From Oxalobacter paraformigenes (GTDB taxonomy: Bacteria > Pseudomonadota > Gammaproteobacteria > Burkholderiales > Burkholderiaceae_D): 64,000 nucleotides of DNA. The notes under the pieces are model-generated. The model was not told the DNA's origin. It worked only from the letters and a program-made list of their open reading frames with translations, and did no database searches. This document shows, one piece after another, positions 9,520 through 19,223 of this stretch (positions are counted from its first letter, which is position 1; every line of letters starts with the position of its first letter). The stretch spans positions 618,184-682,183 of the forward strand of contig NZ_KI392030.1 of assembly GCF_000158475.2 (NCBI RefSeq). The letters run 5' to 3'. Position numbers and translations under genes: made by a program.

Positions 9520-9858
9520 TCAGCGGTTTTCGCTGACAAGGTTGATGGAGTATTTCGGTATTTCGACTGTCAGATCGTCGCTGCCGATTCTGGCCTGGCA
9601 TGACAGCCGGGAATCCGCTTCAAGTCCCCATGCCCGATCAAGCATGTCTTCTTCTTTTTCGCTCATTTCCGGGAGCGAATCGAAGCCTTTTCTGACGATG
9701 ACGTGACAGGTGCTGCAGGCACCGCACTTTCCGCAGGCATGTTCTATCCCGATGTGGTTGTCCAGCAGCGCATCGCAAATCGATTGACCTGACGGCGCTT
9801 CAAAACTGGCTCCATCAGGGCAGAGAACGGTGTGAGGCAGTACAGTAATTTTTGGCAT
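9520..9858 (-). CDS. fdx: [2Fe-2S] ferredoxin of the ISC system
   Basis: Adrenodoxin-type ferredoxin that supplies electrons for cluster building on IscU. In 112 residues it shows the ligand set C42, C48, C51 in the loop [11 protein letters not shown] and a fourth Cys in SRLSCQARI near position 87, with the usual additional Cys of ISC ferredoxins (here C45). The acidic helix [14 protein letters not shown] is typical. It follows hscA after 14 bases within the isc operon. Secure. Confidence 0.95.
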   Translation of the reverse strand: MPKITVLPHTVLCPDGASFEAPSGQSICDALLDNHIGIEHACGKCGACSTCHVIVRKGFDSLPEMSEKEEDMLDRAWGLEADSRLSCQARIGSDDLTVEIPKYSINLVSENR

Positions 9859-9872
9859 ATAAGTTCCAAGTA

Positions 9873-11738
9873 TCAGATAACATCTTTGACAGATTTGCCG
9901 GCTAACGCTTTTTTGATGCTGCGATTCATTCTCCGGGCGGCAAAGGTTTCCGTGCCTTTGGACAGTGCTTCTATAGCGGCATGAATGGCGGAGGCTGAAT
10001 CGTCTTTCAGCAGTTTGCGCGTTACGTCCACCAGCGCTTCGATGGCAGTCCGTTCGGTTTCATTCAGGAGGTCGCCATCCGTCCCGAGTGCCGCTTCCGT
10101 CGCGCGTATGGTCCTTTCCGCCTCAACCTGTTCTTCTCTCAGGGCGCGTTGCTGCATATCGGTTTCGGCACTTTTGCCTGATTCTTCCAGCATTTTCGCG
10201 ATTTCCGTGTCGGTCAGACCATAAGAAGGTTTGACGGCAACTGACGCTTCGGTCCCGGAATGAATTTCCCTGGCCGAAACCGACAGCAAACCGTCCGCAT
10301 CGACCTGAAAAGTAATGCGGATCCGGGGAATGCCAGCTGCCATGGGAGGAATGCCGCGCAATTCGAAACGGGCCAGCGAACGGCAATCGCTGACCAGCTC
10401 GCGTTCCCCCTGCAAAACGTGCACGGCAAGTGCAGTCTGTCCATCCTTGAAAGTGGTGAATTCCTGGGCGTAAGTACAGGGAATGGTCGAGTTGCGCGGA
10501 ATGATTTTCTCAACCAGTCCTCCCATGGTTTCGATGCCGAGTGAAAGGGGAATAACATCAAGTAACAGCCAGTCGTCTCCCGGTGCACGATTGCCTGCCA
10601 GCAAATTGGCTTGTGTGGCGGCGCCGAGGGCGACGACTTTTTCGGGATCCAGGGTGGCATGCGGTTTTTTTCCAAACAGTTTCTGGATCTGTCGTCGAAC
10701 GTGAGGCATCCGTGTGGCTCCCCCGATCAGGATAACACCGGTAATATCGCCGACAGCGAGGCCAGCGTCGCGCATCGTTTTTTTGACTTGTTGCATGGTT
10801 TTGCAGACAAGATGGTGCGTCATTTGCTCAAATGCTCTGGCTGTCAGTTCCAGATTGATTTTTTCGCCTGACGAGAGCAGAGCGTTGATCGTGACACGGG
10901 CGCGAACGGAGAGACGTTCCTTTGCTTCCCGGGCTTTTGTCATCAGGAGCTGGGTGTCTTCGGCTGAAAGCGGTTTTAAACGGGCTTCTTCGATAATCCA
11001 GCAGAAAATGCGATGATCGAAATCGTCTCCGCCCAGTTCGGAATCGCCGCCGGTAGCCAGAACCTCGAATACTCCCTTGTTCAGTTTCAAAATAGAAATA
11101 TCGAATGTACCTCCACCCAGATCGTAGGCGGCATAGACGCCTTCCGGCGCATTGTCAAGTCCGTAAGCGATAGCCGCTGCCGTCGGTTCGCTAAGAAGTC
11201 GCAATACGTGAATTCCCGCCAGTTTTGCGGCATCTTTCGTGGCTTGCCGCTGGGCATCATCGAAATAGGCGGGAACGGTAATGACGGCGCCAGCGAGCGG
11301 TTCATCGAATGCTTCTTCGACGCGCTGTTTCAGGGCGCCCAGTATTTCTGCCGATACTTCGACAGGACTTTTGGTGCCGGCAACTGTTTCGATCCTGACC
11401 ATACCGGGGTTGTCCAGAAACTGGTAGGGCATGCTTTCCCGGTTGGTCACATCCTTCAAGCACCGTCCCATCAGGCGCTTGGCTGAAGCGATGGTGTTTT
11501 TGGGGTCTTTGTTCTGCGCTTTCCGGGCCAAATAGCCGACTTCAGTGCGTCCATCCGGAAAATACCGGACAACTGAGGGCAACAATGCCCGGCGTTGTTC
11601 ATCTTCCAGTACTTCGGGAATGCTGTTGCGAACGGTGGCCACCAGCGAATGGGTCGTGCCGAGATCAATGCCGACAGCCAGACGGAACTGGTGGGGAGCG
11701 ACGGACATGCCCGGTTCTGCGATTTGAAGGAGTGCCAT
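9873..11738 (-). CDS. hscA: Hsp70-type chaperone HscA for Fe-S cluster transfer
   Basis: Specialised Hsp70 that, with HscB, helps transfer clusters from IscU to target proteins. The 621 residues comprise the ATPase domain, starting at [14 protein letters not shown] with the second phosphate loop [12 protein letters not shown] and the [10 protein letters not shown] segment, then the substrate-binding domain ([14 protein letters not shown]) and a helical lid. The N-terminal extension of about 20 residues before the ATPase domain is usual in HscA and separates it from DnaK. It begins two bases after hscB, so both are coupled. Confidence 0.95.
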   Translation of the reverse strand: MALLQIAEPGMSVAPHQFRLAVGIDLGTTHSLVATVRNSIPEVLEDEQRRALLPSVVRYFPDGRTEVGYLARKAQNKDPKNTIASAKRLMGRCLKDVTNRESMPYQFLDNPGMVRIETVAGTKSPVEVSAEILGALKQRVEEAFDEPLAGAVITVPAYFDDAQRQATKDAAKLAGIHVLRLLSEPTAAAIAYGLDNAPEGVYAAYDLGGGTFDISILKLNKGVFEVLATGGDSELGGDDFDHRIFCWIIEEARLKPLSAEDTQLLMTKAREAKERLSVRARVTINALLSSGEKINLELTARAFEQMTHHLVCKTMQQVKKTMRDAGLAVGDITGVILIGGATRMPHVRRQIQKLFGKKPHATLDPEKVVALGAATQANLLAGNRAPGDDWLLLDVIPLSLGIETMGGLVEKIIPRNSTIPCTYAQEFTTFKDGQTALAVHVLQGERELVSDCRSLARFELRGIPPMAAGIPRIRITFQVDADGLLSVSAREIHSGTEASVAVKPSYGLTDTEIAKMLEESGKSAETDMQQRALREEQVEAERTIRATEAALGTDGDLLNETERTAIEALVDVTRKLLKDDSASAIHAAIEALSKGTETFAARRMNRSIKKALAGKSVKDVI

Positions 11739-11740
11739 AT

Positions 11741-12262
11741 TCAGTTTGTCGAGTCGAGTTCGTCAAAAGCCTGACGGATTTCTTCACCGAATTTTTCCAG
11801 AAACATCATTTTCCGTATTTCCGGAATGGCCGTCTGGAACTGGCGACGGTTCAGAAGATTTTCAATCATTTGCAATTGCTCACGGCGCAGATTTTGTTGT
11901 TTCTGATCGAGTTTTTCCAGCAGGGCCCCGTTTTTTGTCGCCTTTGCGTTTTCAAGCGACTCGCGCCATTCCATTTGTTGCATCAGGAAGGCAGGTTCCA
12001 TCGAAACATGCGTTTCTTTCTGTACATCGTATCCGTTCAGCTCGCAAAGATACGCACTGCGCCTGAGGGGATTTTTGAGAATCTGATAGGCGTCGTTTGC
12101 CATGGTCGCCCATTGCATGGCTGTCCGTTTCTCGGCTTCTGTTGCCGTGACAAAACGATCCGGATGGACCAGATTCTGTATTTCCCGGTAGGCGTTATCG
12201 AGCAAGTTCCCATCAATAGCGAACTGTACGGGCAGATTGAAAAACTCGAAATGATTGGGCAT
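11741..12262 (-). CDS. hscB: J-domain co-chaperone HscB
   Basis: Co-chaperone that delivers IscU to HscA and stimulates its ATPase. The 173-residue protein starts with a J domain ([14 protein letters not shown]) whose HPD triad is at residues 33-35 in LVHPDRF, followed by the helical IscU-binding domain rich in Glu and Gln ([15 protein letters not shown]). Length and order match the E. coli protein (171 residues). It sits between iscA and hscA with gaps of 20 and 2 bases. Confidence 0.95.
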   Translation of the reverse strand: MPNHFEFFNLPVQFAIDGNLLDNAYREIQNLVHPDRFVTATEAEKRTAMQWATMANDAYQILKNPLRRSAYLCELNGYDVQKETHVSMEPAFLMQQMEWRESLENAKATKNGALLEKLDQKQQNLRREQLQMIENLLNRRQFQTAIPEIRKMMFLEKFGEEIRQAFDELDSTN

Positions 12263-12282
12263 GTATCACACTGTTGCGAAAA

Positions 12283-12606
12283 TCAGACCTTGAAGCTGTT
12301 GCCACAGCCACAGGTATCCTTGACGTTCGGATTGTTGAATTTGAATCCCTCATTCAGACCTTCGCGGGCAAAGTCGAGTTCCGTCCCGTCAAGATACGGC
12401 AGACTCTTGGGATCGACGAAAATTTTGACGCCGTTGGATTCATAAACAATATCGTCTGCATCAGGTTCATCGACGTATTCCAGCTTGTAGGACATGCCTG
12501 AACAGCCGGTTGTCTGGACGCCGAAACGCAAGCCAATGCCTTTGCCGCGCCGTTCCAGAAAACGGCTAATGTGATTTGCCGCCTTTTCAGTCAGGGTAAT
12601 AGCCAT
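12283..12606 (-). CDS. iscA: A-type Fe-S carrier IscA
   Basis: Carrier or scaffold for iron-sulfur clusters or iron during assembly. From the ATG at 12606 it has 107 residues, the standard size, beginning [13 protein letters not shown]. The three conserved cysteines are in [10 protein letters not shown] and in the C-terminal CGCGNSF motif. An upstream in-frame start at 12690 would overlap iscU and is rejected. A second A-type protein, erpA, lies at 14955-15305 just outside the operon, so the cell has at least two. Confidence 0.95.
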   Translation of the reverse strand: MAITLTEKAANHISRFLERRGKGIGLRFGVQTTGCSGMSYKLEYVDEPDADDIVYESNGVKIFVDPKSLPYLDGTELDFAREGLNEGFKFNNPNVKDTCGCGNSFKV

Positions 12607-12625
12607 TTTTTCTCCTGTTCTGTCC

Positions 12626-13024
12626 TTATTCTGCCTGATTCTTTTTTTCCTGCCGTTTCTGGTAATCGTCAACCGCTGCCTTGATGGCATCTTCCGCCAG
12701 AATGGAACAGTGTATTTTGACGGGAGGAAGCGCCAGTTCGTCCGCTATTTCAGAATTCTTGATTTTCAGCGCTTCGTCCAGTGTCTTGCCTTTCACCCAT
12801 TCGGTAACGAGCGAGCTGGATGCGATCGCCGAGCCGCAACCGTAAGTCTTGAAACGGGCGTCTTCGATCAGGCCGTCTGCGTTGACCTTGATTTGCAAGC
12901 GCATGACGTCGCCACAGGCGGGCGCGCCGACCATACCGGTTCCGACGGAATCGTCATCCTTGTCGAAGCTGCCGACATTGCGCGGGTTTTCGTAGTGATC
13001 CAGTACCTTGTTTGAATAAGTCAT
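12626..13024 (-). CDS. iscU: Fe-S cluster scaffold IscU
   Basis: Scaffold on which IscS-derived sulfur and iron are joined into clusters. From the ATG at 13024 it has 132 residues beginning [20 protein letters not shown], with the three ligand cysteines in [22 protein letters not shown] and [11 protein letters not shown]; the LPPVK sequence recognised by HscA is present just before the last Cys. The longer start at 13081 would overlap iscS. The C-terminal tail ([11 protein letters not shown]) is slightly longer than in E. coli. Confidence 0.96.
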   Translation of the reverse strand: MTYSNKVLDHYENPRNVGSFDKDDDSVGTGMVGAPACGDVMRLQIKVNADGLIEDARFKTYGCGSAIASSSLVTEWVKGKTLDEALKIKNSEIADELALPPVKIHCSILAEDAIKAAVDDYQKRQEKKNQAE

Positions 13025-13046
13025 TTTCCGTTCTCCCGTGATCGTC

Positions 13047-14312
13047 TCAGTGCGCTGCCCATTGAATCGTATTGAGGTCAATGCCGTCCTTGTACATTTC
13101 CCATAGCGGCGACAGCTCGCGCAGTTTGGCGACCTGGGTTTTTACGAGGTCGATGGCAAAATCCACTTCTTCTTCCGTTGTAAAGCGCCCGATGGTAAAC
13201 CGGATCGAACTGTGGGCCAGTTCATCGCTGCGTCCCAGCGCACGGAGTACATAAGACGGTTCCAGACTGGCGGAAGTACAGGCGGAACCGGAAGAAACGG
13301 CCAGTCCTTTCATTGCCATCATCAGCGATTCTCCCTCGACGTAATTGAAGCTGACGTTCAGGTTGTGCGGGATGCGATGTTCCATATCGCCATTGAAAAC
13401 AACCGCTTCAATCTGGCTCAACCCGTCTGCAAGCCGTTTGCTCAACACTTTCATCCGGGCTATTTCTTCTTTCATTTCTTCCCGGGCGATCCGGTAAGCT
13501 TCACCCATGCCCACGATCTGATGAGTCGGCAGCGTGCCTGATCTCATGCCGCGCTCATGACCGCCACCGTGCATCTGTGCTTCCAGCCGGACACGCGGAC
13601 GGCGGCGGACGAAAAGCGCTCCGACACCTTTGGGCCCGCATATCTTGTGAGCCGTCAGGGTCATCAGATCGACCTTCGTTTTTTGCAGGTCGATATCCAT
13701 TTTTCCGGCTGCCTGTGCGGCGTCGCAATGAAAAATGATGCCTTTGCCACGGCACAGTTCGGCGATTTCGTCTATTGGCTGGATAACGCCGATTTCGTTG
13801 TTGACCATCATGACGGAGACCAGAATCGTATCCGGACGGATCGCTTTTTCAAGCTGTCTGACTGTGATCAGACCGTTTTCCTGTGGATCGAGATAAGTCG
13901 CTTCAAAACCGTCGCGTTCCAGTTCCCTGAAAGTATCCAGCACGGATTTGTGTTCCGTTTTGACCGTGATGATGTGTTTGCCTTTTGTCTTGTAAAACCG
14001 TGCGGCGCCTTTTAAAGCCAGATTGTTCGCTTCGGTCGCGCCCGACGTCCAGACGATTTCACGGGCGTCTGCATTGATCAGCGCGGCGACATGGGAACGG
14101 GCCTCTTCAACGGCTTTTTCCGCTTCCCATCCGTACAGGTGACTGTTGGAAGCCGGATTGCCGAATTTCTCGCACAAATAGGGAATCATTTTTTCCGCAA
14201 CGCGCGGATCGACCGGTGTTGTCGCCGAATAATCCATATAAACGGGATAAGAGGCGTCGCGACTGGATTCTTTCAATATGCTGCATTGGGTAACTTGTGC
14301 CGGATTGTTCAT
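13047..14312 (-). CDS. iscS: Cysteine desulfurase IscS
   Basis: Pyridoxal-phosphate enzyme that removes sulfur from cysteine and passes the persulfide to IscU and to tRNA-modifying enzymes. The domain starts at [20 protein letters not shown]; the PLP lysine is in [12 protein letters not shown] and the active-site Cys in the mobile loop [14 protein letters not shown]. At 421 residues it is about 17 longer than the E. coli enzyme, the excess being an N-terminal extension of about 20 residues. The ATG at 14312 has an AGGAT ribosome binding site, so the extension seems real. It follows iscR by 15 bases. Confidence 0.95.
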   Translation of the reverse strand: MNNPAQVTQCSILKESSRDASYPVYMDYSATTPVDPRVAEKMIPYLCEKFGNPASNSHLYGWEAEKAVEEARSHVAALINADAREIVWTSGATEANNLALKGAARFYKTKGKHIITVKTEHKSVLDTFRELERDGFEATYLDPQENGLITVRQLEKAIRPDTILVSVMMVNNEIGVIQPIDEIAELCRGKGIIFHCDAAQAAGKMDIDLQKTKVDLMTLTAHKICGPKGVGALFVRRRPRVRLEAQMHGGGHERGMRSGTLPTHQIVGMGEAYRIAREEMKEEIARMKVLSKRLADGLSQIEAVVFNGDMEHRIPHNLNVSFNYVEGESLMMAMKGLAVSSGSACTSASLEPSYVLRALGRSDELAHSSIRFTIGRFTTEEEVDFAIDLVKTQVAKLRELSPLWEMYKDGIDLNTIQWAAH

Positions 14313-14327
14313 GCTGTTTGTATCCTT

Positions 14328-14795
14328 TTATTTCGCCGGTTTTGCAGAAAAGGCAAGTTTTTTGGAGTTTTGTCCGTTTGATAAAAGGGCCGAATCCATT
14401 TCAGAAAGATCCGACAAAAGTACGGACTCCAGATAATCGATAATTCTTTCATTCAGGCTTGCCCATAAATTATGAGTGACGCACTTGACGCTTCCTTTTG
14501 CACAATTGCCGTTTCCACCGCATCGTGTTACATCCAGCGGTTCATCGACGGCAAAAACGATGTCGGCTATGGTAATATCGCCTGCATTTCCGGACAACAG
14601 GTAACCGCCTCCGGGGCCGCGTACCGATTTGACCAGATTTCCGCGACGTAGTTTGGAAAACAGTTGTTCCAGATAGGCGACGGAGATATCCTGTCGTTCA
14701 CTGATGCCGGCAAGGGAAACCGGACCGTTCTTTTGATGTCGGGCCAGATCAATCATAGCCATGACAGCGAAACGTCCTTTTGTCGTCAGTCGCAT
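14328..14795 (-). CDS. iscR: Fe-S sensing transcription factor IscR (Rrf2 family)
   Basis: Represses the isc operon when it carries a [2Fe-2S] cluster and regulates other genes in its apo form. The 155-residue protein has the Rrf2 winged helix (MRLTTKGRFAVMAM, VSLAGISERQDIS, SVRGPGGGYLLS) and cluster ligands C92, C98, C105 and H108. The last Cys-His pair is one position further along than in E. coli (C104, H107). It is the first gene of iscRSUA-hscBA-fdx-iscX and is preceded by a candidate IscR site that would give autorepression. Confidence 0.95.
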   Translation of the reverse strand: MRLTTKGRFAVMAMIDLARHQKNGPVSLAGISERQDISVAYLEQLFSKLRRGNLVKSVRGPGGGYLLSGNAGDITIADIVFAVDEPLDVTRCGGNGNCAKGSVKCVTHNLWASLNERIIDYLESVLLSDLSEMDSALLSNGQNSKKLAFSAKPAK

Positions 14796-14815
14796 GGGAT
14801 TTTGTCTGAATGCCT

Positions 14816-14842
14816 ATTAGTTGATTATTTTAGTCAAGTATA
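14816..14842 (-). promoter_or_regulatory. IscR type 1-like operator upstream of iscR
   Basis: Read on the minus strand this 27-base stretch contains TTGACTAAAATAATCAACT, an imperfect inverted repeat close to the type 1 IscR consensus known from E. coli (ATA-TTGACT ... core). It overlaps a plausible promoter (-35 TTGGAC, 16 bases, -10 TAAAAT) about 25-45 bases before the iscR start. By analogy holo-IscR should bind here and repress its own operon. Confidence 0.6.
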
Positions 14843-14911
14843 GCAGAAGTCCAAAAAGTCTGCCAGCTGTGCGGGAGATGCGGCCTGACGGTTCTTGCGG
14901 AAAGACAGATA

Positions 14912-14942
14912 AAAAAAGGACGCAGAAATGCGTCCTTTTTCC
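14912..14942 (-). terminator. Rho-independent terminator after erpA
   Basis: Stem AAGGACGCA/TGCGTCCTT with a short AA loop and a T-run on the minus strand, 13 bases past the erpA stop. It separates erpA from the iscR promoter. Confidence 0.85.
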
Positions 14943-14954
14943 AGGGAAACAAAA

Positions 14955-15305
14955 TCAGGGAGCGAATGAAGAACCACAACCGCAGGTTGTCGTAACATTC
15001 GGATTTTTGATGACGAACTGGGCGCCGTTGATATCTTCCTTGTAATCGATTTCGGCTCCGACCAGATACTGATAGCTCATGGGATCGATCAGTAACTGTA
15101 TCCCGTCTTTCATCATGGTGGTATCGTCTTCATTGATGTTTTCGTCGAAGGTGAAACCATACTGGAAACCTGCGCATCCGCCTCCCTGCACGAATACACG
15201 CAACTTCAAATTGGGATTGCCTTCTTCAGCGATCAGTTCGGCGACTTTTTTGACGGCATTGTCGGTAAAGTTGATCGGGGCTGGCATTTCTGGGTTGTCA
15301 CTCAT
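14955..15305 (-). CDS. erpA: Iron-sulfur cluster insertion protein ErpA
   Basis: A-type carrier that delivers [4Fe-4S] clusters to essential apo-enzymes. The 116 residues have the family core with the three ligand cysteines, one in [12 protein letters not shown] and two in the C-terminal TTCGCGSSF. The sequence [13 protein letters not shown] and the absence of tight linkage to iscU favour ErpA over IscA. It is a single-gene unit between argC and iscR with its own terminator; in related betaproteobacteria it also sits beside argC and rplM-rpsI. Confidence 0.94.
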   Translation of the reverse strand: MSDNPEMPAPINFTDNAVKKVAELIAEEGNPNLKLRVFVQGGGCAGFQYGFTFDENINEDDTTMMKDGIQLLIDPMSYQYLVGAEIDYKEDINGAQFVIKNPNVTTTCGCGSSFAP

Positions 15306-15372
15306 TGTTTACTCCGGAATTTAAAAGATAGGTTCATTATAAACATGAACCGGAATTTCTGTTTGTCATGCG

Positions 15373-16422
15373 TCATGGCAATACCGGGACCTGTTTCAGG
15401 CCTGTTGTTTCATCCAGTCCACACATCAGATTCAAGCACTGGACGCCCTGACCGGCGGCGCCTTTGACCAGATTGTCTTCGACAACCAGAATGACCAGCG
15501 TGTTGCCGTTTCCGGGCCGGTGAACGGCAATGCGCAGATAATTGGAGGCACGCACAGACCTCGTTTCCGGATGGGAACCGGCCGGGAGCACGTCGACGAA
15601 CGGATCGTTGCGGTAATAGTCCTCGTAAAGCGACTGGAAATCGATTCCGGACGCTTCCGGTCTCAGGGTTGCATACAGTGTCGAATGGATGCCGCGAATC
15701 ATGGGAGTCAGATGCGGAACGAACGTCAGACCGATTTCGCGGGTATTGCCGGTTATGGCTTTCAGGCCCTGAACGATCTCGGGAAGATGGCGGTGGCCTT
15801 TGACGCCATAAGCGTGGAAATTGTCGGACGATTCGGCAAACAGCGAACCCACCGACGCTCTTCGGCCCGCTCCTGAAACGCCCGATTTGCAATCGGCGAT
15901 CAGCATGGATTCGTTAACCAGCGGTTTTCCGTGGCCCAGCAATGGGGCAAGCCCCAGCTGGACAGAAGTGGGATAACATCCCGGAAGCCCGATCACCCGG
16001 GCTTTTCTGATTGCTTCGCGGTTGACTTCGACCAGCCCATAAACTGCCTCTTGCAATATGTCTGGACACGCATGAGGCATGCCGTACCATTTCTCGAATT
16101 CCGCTGTGTCTTTCAGCCTGAAATCGGCCGCGAGATCAATGATTCTGACACCAGCCGCCAGCAATTTACGGGCATGCGACATAGCGACGCCATGAGGGGT
16201 GGCGAAAAAGACGACATCGCAGCCGGTCAGATCTGTTTCTTCCGGAGAAGTAAAAGCCAGATCGACGATTCCCCGCAGGGAGGGAAACATGTCCGCGACA
16301 GGCAGGCCCGCGTCGCTACGCGCCGTGATGGCGGTCAGCTTTACCTCAGGATGGGTGGAAAGGATGCGTAACAGTTCGACGCCGGTGTAACCCGTGCCGC
16401 CCACAATGCCGACTTTGATCAT
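15373..16422 (-). CDS. argC: N-acetyl-gamma-glutamyl-phosphate reductase
   Basis: Third step of arginine synthesis: NADPH-dependent reduction of N-acetylglutamyl phosphate to the semialdehyde. The 349-residue length is that of the class 1 enzymes. The NADP-binding motif [12 protein letters not shown] is near the N-terminus, the active-site Cys is in [13 protein letters not shown] around residue 150, and the conserved GVSGAGR lies after it. The gene stands alone: the other arg genes are not in the window. No attenuator or ArgR box was identified. Confidence 0.96.
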   Translation of the reverse strand: MIKVGIVGGTGYTGVELLRILSTHPEVKLTAITARSDAGLPVADMFPSLRGIVDLAFTSPEETDLTGCDVVFFATPHGVAMSHARKLLAAGVRIIDLAADFRLKDTAEFEKWYGMPHACPDILQEAVYGLVEVNREAIRKARVIGLPGCYPTSVQLGLAPLLGHGKPLVNESMLIADCKSGVSGAGRRASVGSLFAESSDNFHAYGVKGHRHLPEIVQGLKAITGNTREIGLTFVPHLTPMIRGIHSTLYATLRPEASGIDFQSLYEDYYRNDPFVDVLPAGSHPETRSVRASNYLRIAVHRPGNGNTLVILVVEDNLVKGAAGQGVQCLNLMCGLDETTGLKQVPVLP

Positions 16423-16500
16423 TCTTGCCTCATGAAGAAAAATGTAATTAAGCTTTTTATTTTAGCGGGATTGCGATGGTTTTGCCTGTATAAACGATAG

Positions 16501-16533
16501 AAAAAAGTCGCCTGACAAAAGCCAGACGACTCT
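16501..16533 (-). terminator. Rho-independent terminator after rpsI
   Basis: Minus-strand hairpin GTCGTCTG/CAGGCGAC (one mismatch) with an eight-base loop and six T directly after the stem, about 45 bases past the rpsI stop. Confidence 0.8.
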
Positions 16534-16575
16534 GAAAAAGACAAACGGCACCACAAGGATACCGTGTGGCACGAA

Positions 16576-16968
16576 TTAACGTTTGGAGAACTGTTTTGCG
16601 CGGCGTGCCTTGCGAAGGCCGACTTTTTTCCGTTCGACTTCACGGGCGTCGCGGGTGACGAAGCCGGCTTTGGACAAGGCCGGTTTCAGTCCGATGTCGT
16701 AATCGATCAGCGCACGGGTAATGCCGTGACGAACCGCGCCTGCCTGACCGGATTCACCGCCGCCGGATACATTGACCATGATATCGAAACGTTCGACATT
16801 GTCGGTCAGTTCGAGAGGCTGGCGAATGACCATCAGGCCAGTTTCGCGGGAGAAATATTCGTTGGCCGGCTTGCCGTTGACAGTGATTTTTCCTGAACCC
16901 GCTTTAAGAAAAACGCGAGCCACAGCGCTTTTGCGACGGCCGGTTCCGTAATTGTAGTTACCGATCAT
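16576..16968 (-). CDS. rpsI: 30S ribosomal protein S9
   Basis: Small-subunit ribosomal protein whose C-terminal tail reaches the P-site tRNA. The 130 residues start [20 protein letters not shown], contain the [15 protein letters not shown] motif and end with the basic tail [18 protein letters not shown]. It follows rplM after nine bases and is ended by a terminator, the usual two-gene rplM-rpsI operon. Confidence 0.98.
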   Translation of the reverse strand: MIGNYNYGTGRRKSAVARVFLKAGSGKITVNGKPANEYFSRETGLMVIRQPLELTDNVERFDIMVNVSGGGESGQAGAVRHGITRALIDYDIGLKPALSKAGFVTRDAREVERKKVGLRKARRAKQFSKR

Positions 16969-16977
16969 GTCTGCTCC

Positions 16978-17406
16978 TTAGATTTCAAGTGGCTTGGGCT
17001 GTTGGGCGCTGTGTGGATGAGTTTCATCCGCATACACTTTCAGCTTTTTGATCATGGCATAACCCAAAGGTCCCTTCGGGAGCATACCCTTGACGGCTTT
17101 TTCAAGTGCGCGGCCGGGAAACCGCTGCTGCATTTTTTCAAAAGACGTTTCATAAATGCCGCCCGGGAAACCGCTGTGACGATAATATTTCTTGTCGGTC
17201 ATCTTGTTGCCGGTAACACGCAGCTTGCTGGCATTGACAACGATAATGTAATCGCCGGTATCGACATGAGGGGTAAATTCCGGTTTGTGCTTGCCACGGA
17301 GACGGCGTGCCACTTCGCTGGCGACACGTCCGAGAACCTTGTCGGTTGCGTCAATCACAAACCAGTCACGCTGGACTTCACTGTCCTTTGCGGAAAAGGT
17401 TTTCAT
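16978..17406 (-). CDS. rplM: 50S ribosomal protein L13
   Basis: Early-assembling large-subunit protein. The 142 residues start [27 protein letters not shown] (typical), with [15 protein letters not shown] and the [20 protein letters not shown] signature. First gene of the rplM-rpsI operon, driven by a strong promoter about 100 bases upstream and preceded by a leader with a stable hairpin. Confidence 0.98.
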   Translation of the reverse strand: MKTFSAKDSEVQRDWFVIDATDKVLGRVASEVARRLRGKHKPEFTPHVDTGDYIIVVNASKLRVTGNKMTDKKYYRHSGFPGGIYETSFEKMQQRFPGRALEKAVKGMLPKGPLGYAMIKKLKVYADETHPHSAQQPKPLEI

Positions 17407-17446
17407 GGTAATTTCCTGTAATGTTTATTCGTTCAAATGGGTGGTT

Positions 17447-17466
17447 CCGCCTGAATTAAAAGGCGG
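17447..17466 (-). promoter_or_regulatory. Hairpin in the rplM mRNA leader
   Basis: Stem CCGCCT/AGGCGG with an eight-base A+T loop lies in the predicted 5' leader of rplM-rpsI, about 40 bases before the start codon. E. coli and relatives have an L13-binding leader; whether this one serves the same purpose is inference. Confidence 0.4.
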
Positions 17467-17509
17467 ACACAGCCTTCTGTTATTTTCCTGAACGCACGGA
17501 AAGAACGAA

Positions 17510-17539
17510 ATTATAGACGTATCAATAACTTGACGTCAA
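17510..17539 (-). promoter_or_regulatory. Strong sigma-70 promoter of rplM-rpsI
   Basis: On the minus strand a -35 TTGACG and a perfect -10 TATAAT are 18 bases apart. Transcription would start near 17503 and give a leader of about 100 bases, as expected for a ribosomal protein operon. Confidence 0.75.
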
Positions 17540-17622
17540 CGACCCATGTGCTGGCATGAAAATCTTTTTACGTTTTTGTACAGAAAAACATCCGGAAAAC
17601 AGGAAACCGATTTTAATGGTCG

Positions 17623-17651
17623 TTGCATTCAGGTATTCTTTTTTCTTTAAT
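17623..17651 (+). promoter_or_regulatory. Probable promoter of the LysE-family gene
   Basis: TTGCAT and TTTAAT, each four to five matches to consensus, are separated by 17 bases and lie 21 bases before the start codon, so the leader would be very short. Confidence 0.45.
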
Positions 17652-17671
17652 ATCCCATTTCCGTTTTTAAA

Positions 17672-18298
17672 ATGATTCCACTGGATATCCTGGGCACTTA
17701 TTTTGTCGCTTGCCTGATTCTGGCCATTGCGCCGGGACCCGACAATATATTCGTGTTGACGCAATCGGCCTTGCAGGGAAGAAAGGCAGGGCTTCTCGTG
17801 GTGATGGGTCTGTGTACCGGGCTGCTTTTTCATACGTCAGCCGTTGCGCTGGGGGTTGCCGTCATTTTCAAAACGTCTGCGCTGGCATTCACTTTGCTGA
17901 AAGTGGCCGGTGCGGCTTATCTGCTCTATCTTGCGTGGGGTGCTTTCCGAAGTGGCGCCATGACGATTGAAGGAACGGGCAATCCTGTCCTGAAAAACGG
18001 CCAGTTATACAGACGCGGGATTTTCATGAATATCACCAATCCCAAGGTCAGCATTTTTTTTCTGGCCTTCCTCCCGCAATTCGCCAGTCCCGCAAGGGGT
18101 TCGCTAGCCTTGCAGATGCTGGAACTGGGCTTTGTTTTCATCCTTTCCGCCATTCTGGTGTTTGGCGCCATTGCACTGGCAGCCGGTTCGCTGGGAGAGT
18201 GGCTGAACCGTTCGGCCAGCGTTCAGCGCTGGATCAACCGCCTTGCCGGTACGGTATTTGTCGGGCTTGCGATCAAGCTGCTGCTGACGGAACGTTAG
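17672..18298 (+). CDS. LysE/RhtB family amino acid exporter
   Basis: Inner-membrane exporter of the LysE superfamily, 208 residues with about six hydrophobic segments. The family signature IAPGPDNIFVLTQSALQGRKAG is at residues about 18-40, followed by GVAVIFKTSALAFTLLKVAGAAYLLYLAWGAFR and a C-terminal pair of spans. Members export lysine, arginine, threonine, homoserine or other small compounds; the substrate cannot be told from sequence. It is transcribed alone, away from rplM, and is convergent with the ZIP transporter gene 28 bases downstream. Confidence 0.9.
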   Translation: MIPLDILGTYFVACLILAIAPGPDNIFVLTQSALQGRKAGLLVVMGLCTGLLFHTSAVALGVAVIFKTSALAFTLLKVAGAAYLLYLAWGAFRSGAMTIEGTGNPVLKNGQLYRRGIFMNITNPKVSIFFLAFLPQFASPARGSLALQMLELGFVFILSAILVFGAIALAAGSLGEWLNRSASVQRWINRLAGTVFVGLAIKLLLTER

Positions 18299-18326
18299 CG
18301 GTTCAGAAAAAACCGTGTAGGCAGGA

Positions 18327-19112
18327 TCAGTGTGAATGGTGCAGACTGTGGGTAATGGCGAAAATGATCGCAATGCCTGCTGCAACCAGAACGATTTGCG
18401 GGATGGTCTCGCGAATTGTGCTTCGGCGCTGCATTTGCGGCATCAGATCGCTTAAGGCAATGTATATGAAACCGGCTGATGCCAGGGTCAGGACATATGG
18501 GATCAGTTCCTGCGCGCGTCCCAGCGTATAGTACCCGATCAGTGCGCCGCTCATGGATGTGACCGTATTGCTCAGACTGTAAAAGAAAGCGCGTTTGCGG
18601 GAAAAGCCGGCATTTAACATGACAATGAAATCACCGACCTGCTGGGGAATTTCATGGGCCAGAATGGCCAGACTGGTAATCAGACCCAGATATGGATTGG
18701 TCAGAAAGGCAGCCGAAATAAGAATGCCGTCGGTAATGGAGTGAAATCCATGTCCGATCAGAATCATCCATCCGGCGGAACCGGCTTCATGCCTGTCAAA
18801 GCCTTTTTCATGATGATGGCCGTCCCCTTCGTGATGATGGGAATGCCGCAGGATGGAAAATTTCTCAAGCAGGAAAAAAGCCAATAATCCGATCAGGAGC
18901 GTCAGAAAAAGGTGTTCCGGTTTTGCCTGCATTTCAAATGCTTCCGGGAGCGCATGCAGCAGGGAAGTCGAGAGCATCATGCCGACCGACAGGCTGATCA
19001 TCAACTCGATCATTCGTGCCAGAACGGAAAACGACAATGCGGCAGCCAGCGTTACGCTGGTAGCGCCGATACAGAACACGGCAAGCAGCGTGAAGATAAG
19101 TGGAGAGCTAAT
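18327..19112 (-). CDS. ZIP family divalent metal transporter, probable ATT start
   Basis: Takes up zinc, iron or manganese across the inner membrane. About eight hydrophobic segments are visible; a His-rich loop (HSHHHEGDGHHHEKGFDRH) between spans III and IV and the metal-site motifs HGFHSITDGI and AHEIPQQVGDF are diagnostic of ZIP. The first conventional start, a GTG at 19079, would cut the first membrane span and has no ribosome binding site. Reading further, an in-frame ATT at 19112 is preceded at ideal spacing by AAAAAGGAG and gives the typical ZIP N-terminus SSPLIFTLLAVF; the in-frame stop lies 24 bases upstream. I therefore propose the rare ATT start, giving 261 residues. Substrate unknown; no Zur or Fur site was identified upstream. 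Confidence 0.85.
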   Translation of the reverse strand: MSSPLIFTLLAVFCIGATSVTLAAALSFSVLARMIELMISLSVGMMLSTSLLHALPEAFEMQAKPEHLFLTLLIGLLAFFLLEKFSILRHSHHHEGDGHHHEKGFDRHEAGSAGWMILIGHGFHSITDGILISAAFLTNPYLGLITSLAILAHEIPQQVGDFIVMLNAGFSRKRAFFYSLSNTVTSMSGALIGYYTLGRAQELIPYVLTLASAGFIYIALSDLMPQMQRRSTIRETIPQIVLVAAGIAIIFAITHSLHHSH

Positions 19113-19223
19113 GTTCTTGCTCCTTTTTTCGGTTTAACGTTTCCATTTGCCGGTCAAAGAGAAATTGTCCCGGAGCGGTTTACCTGGTTTCCGGTTCCGA
19201 TTGCCAGACGGCGGCAGGTTGGT

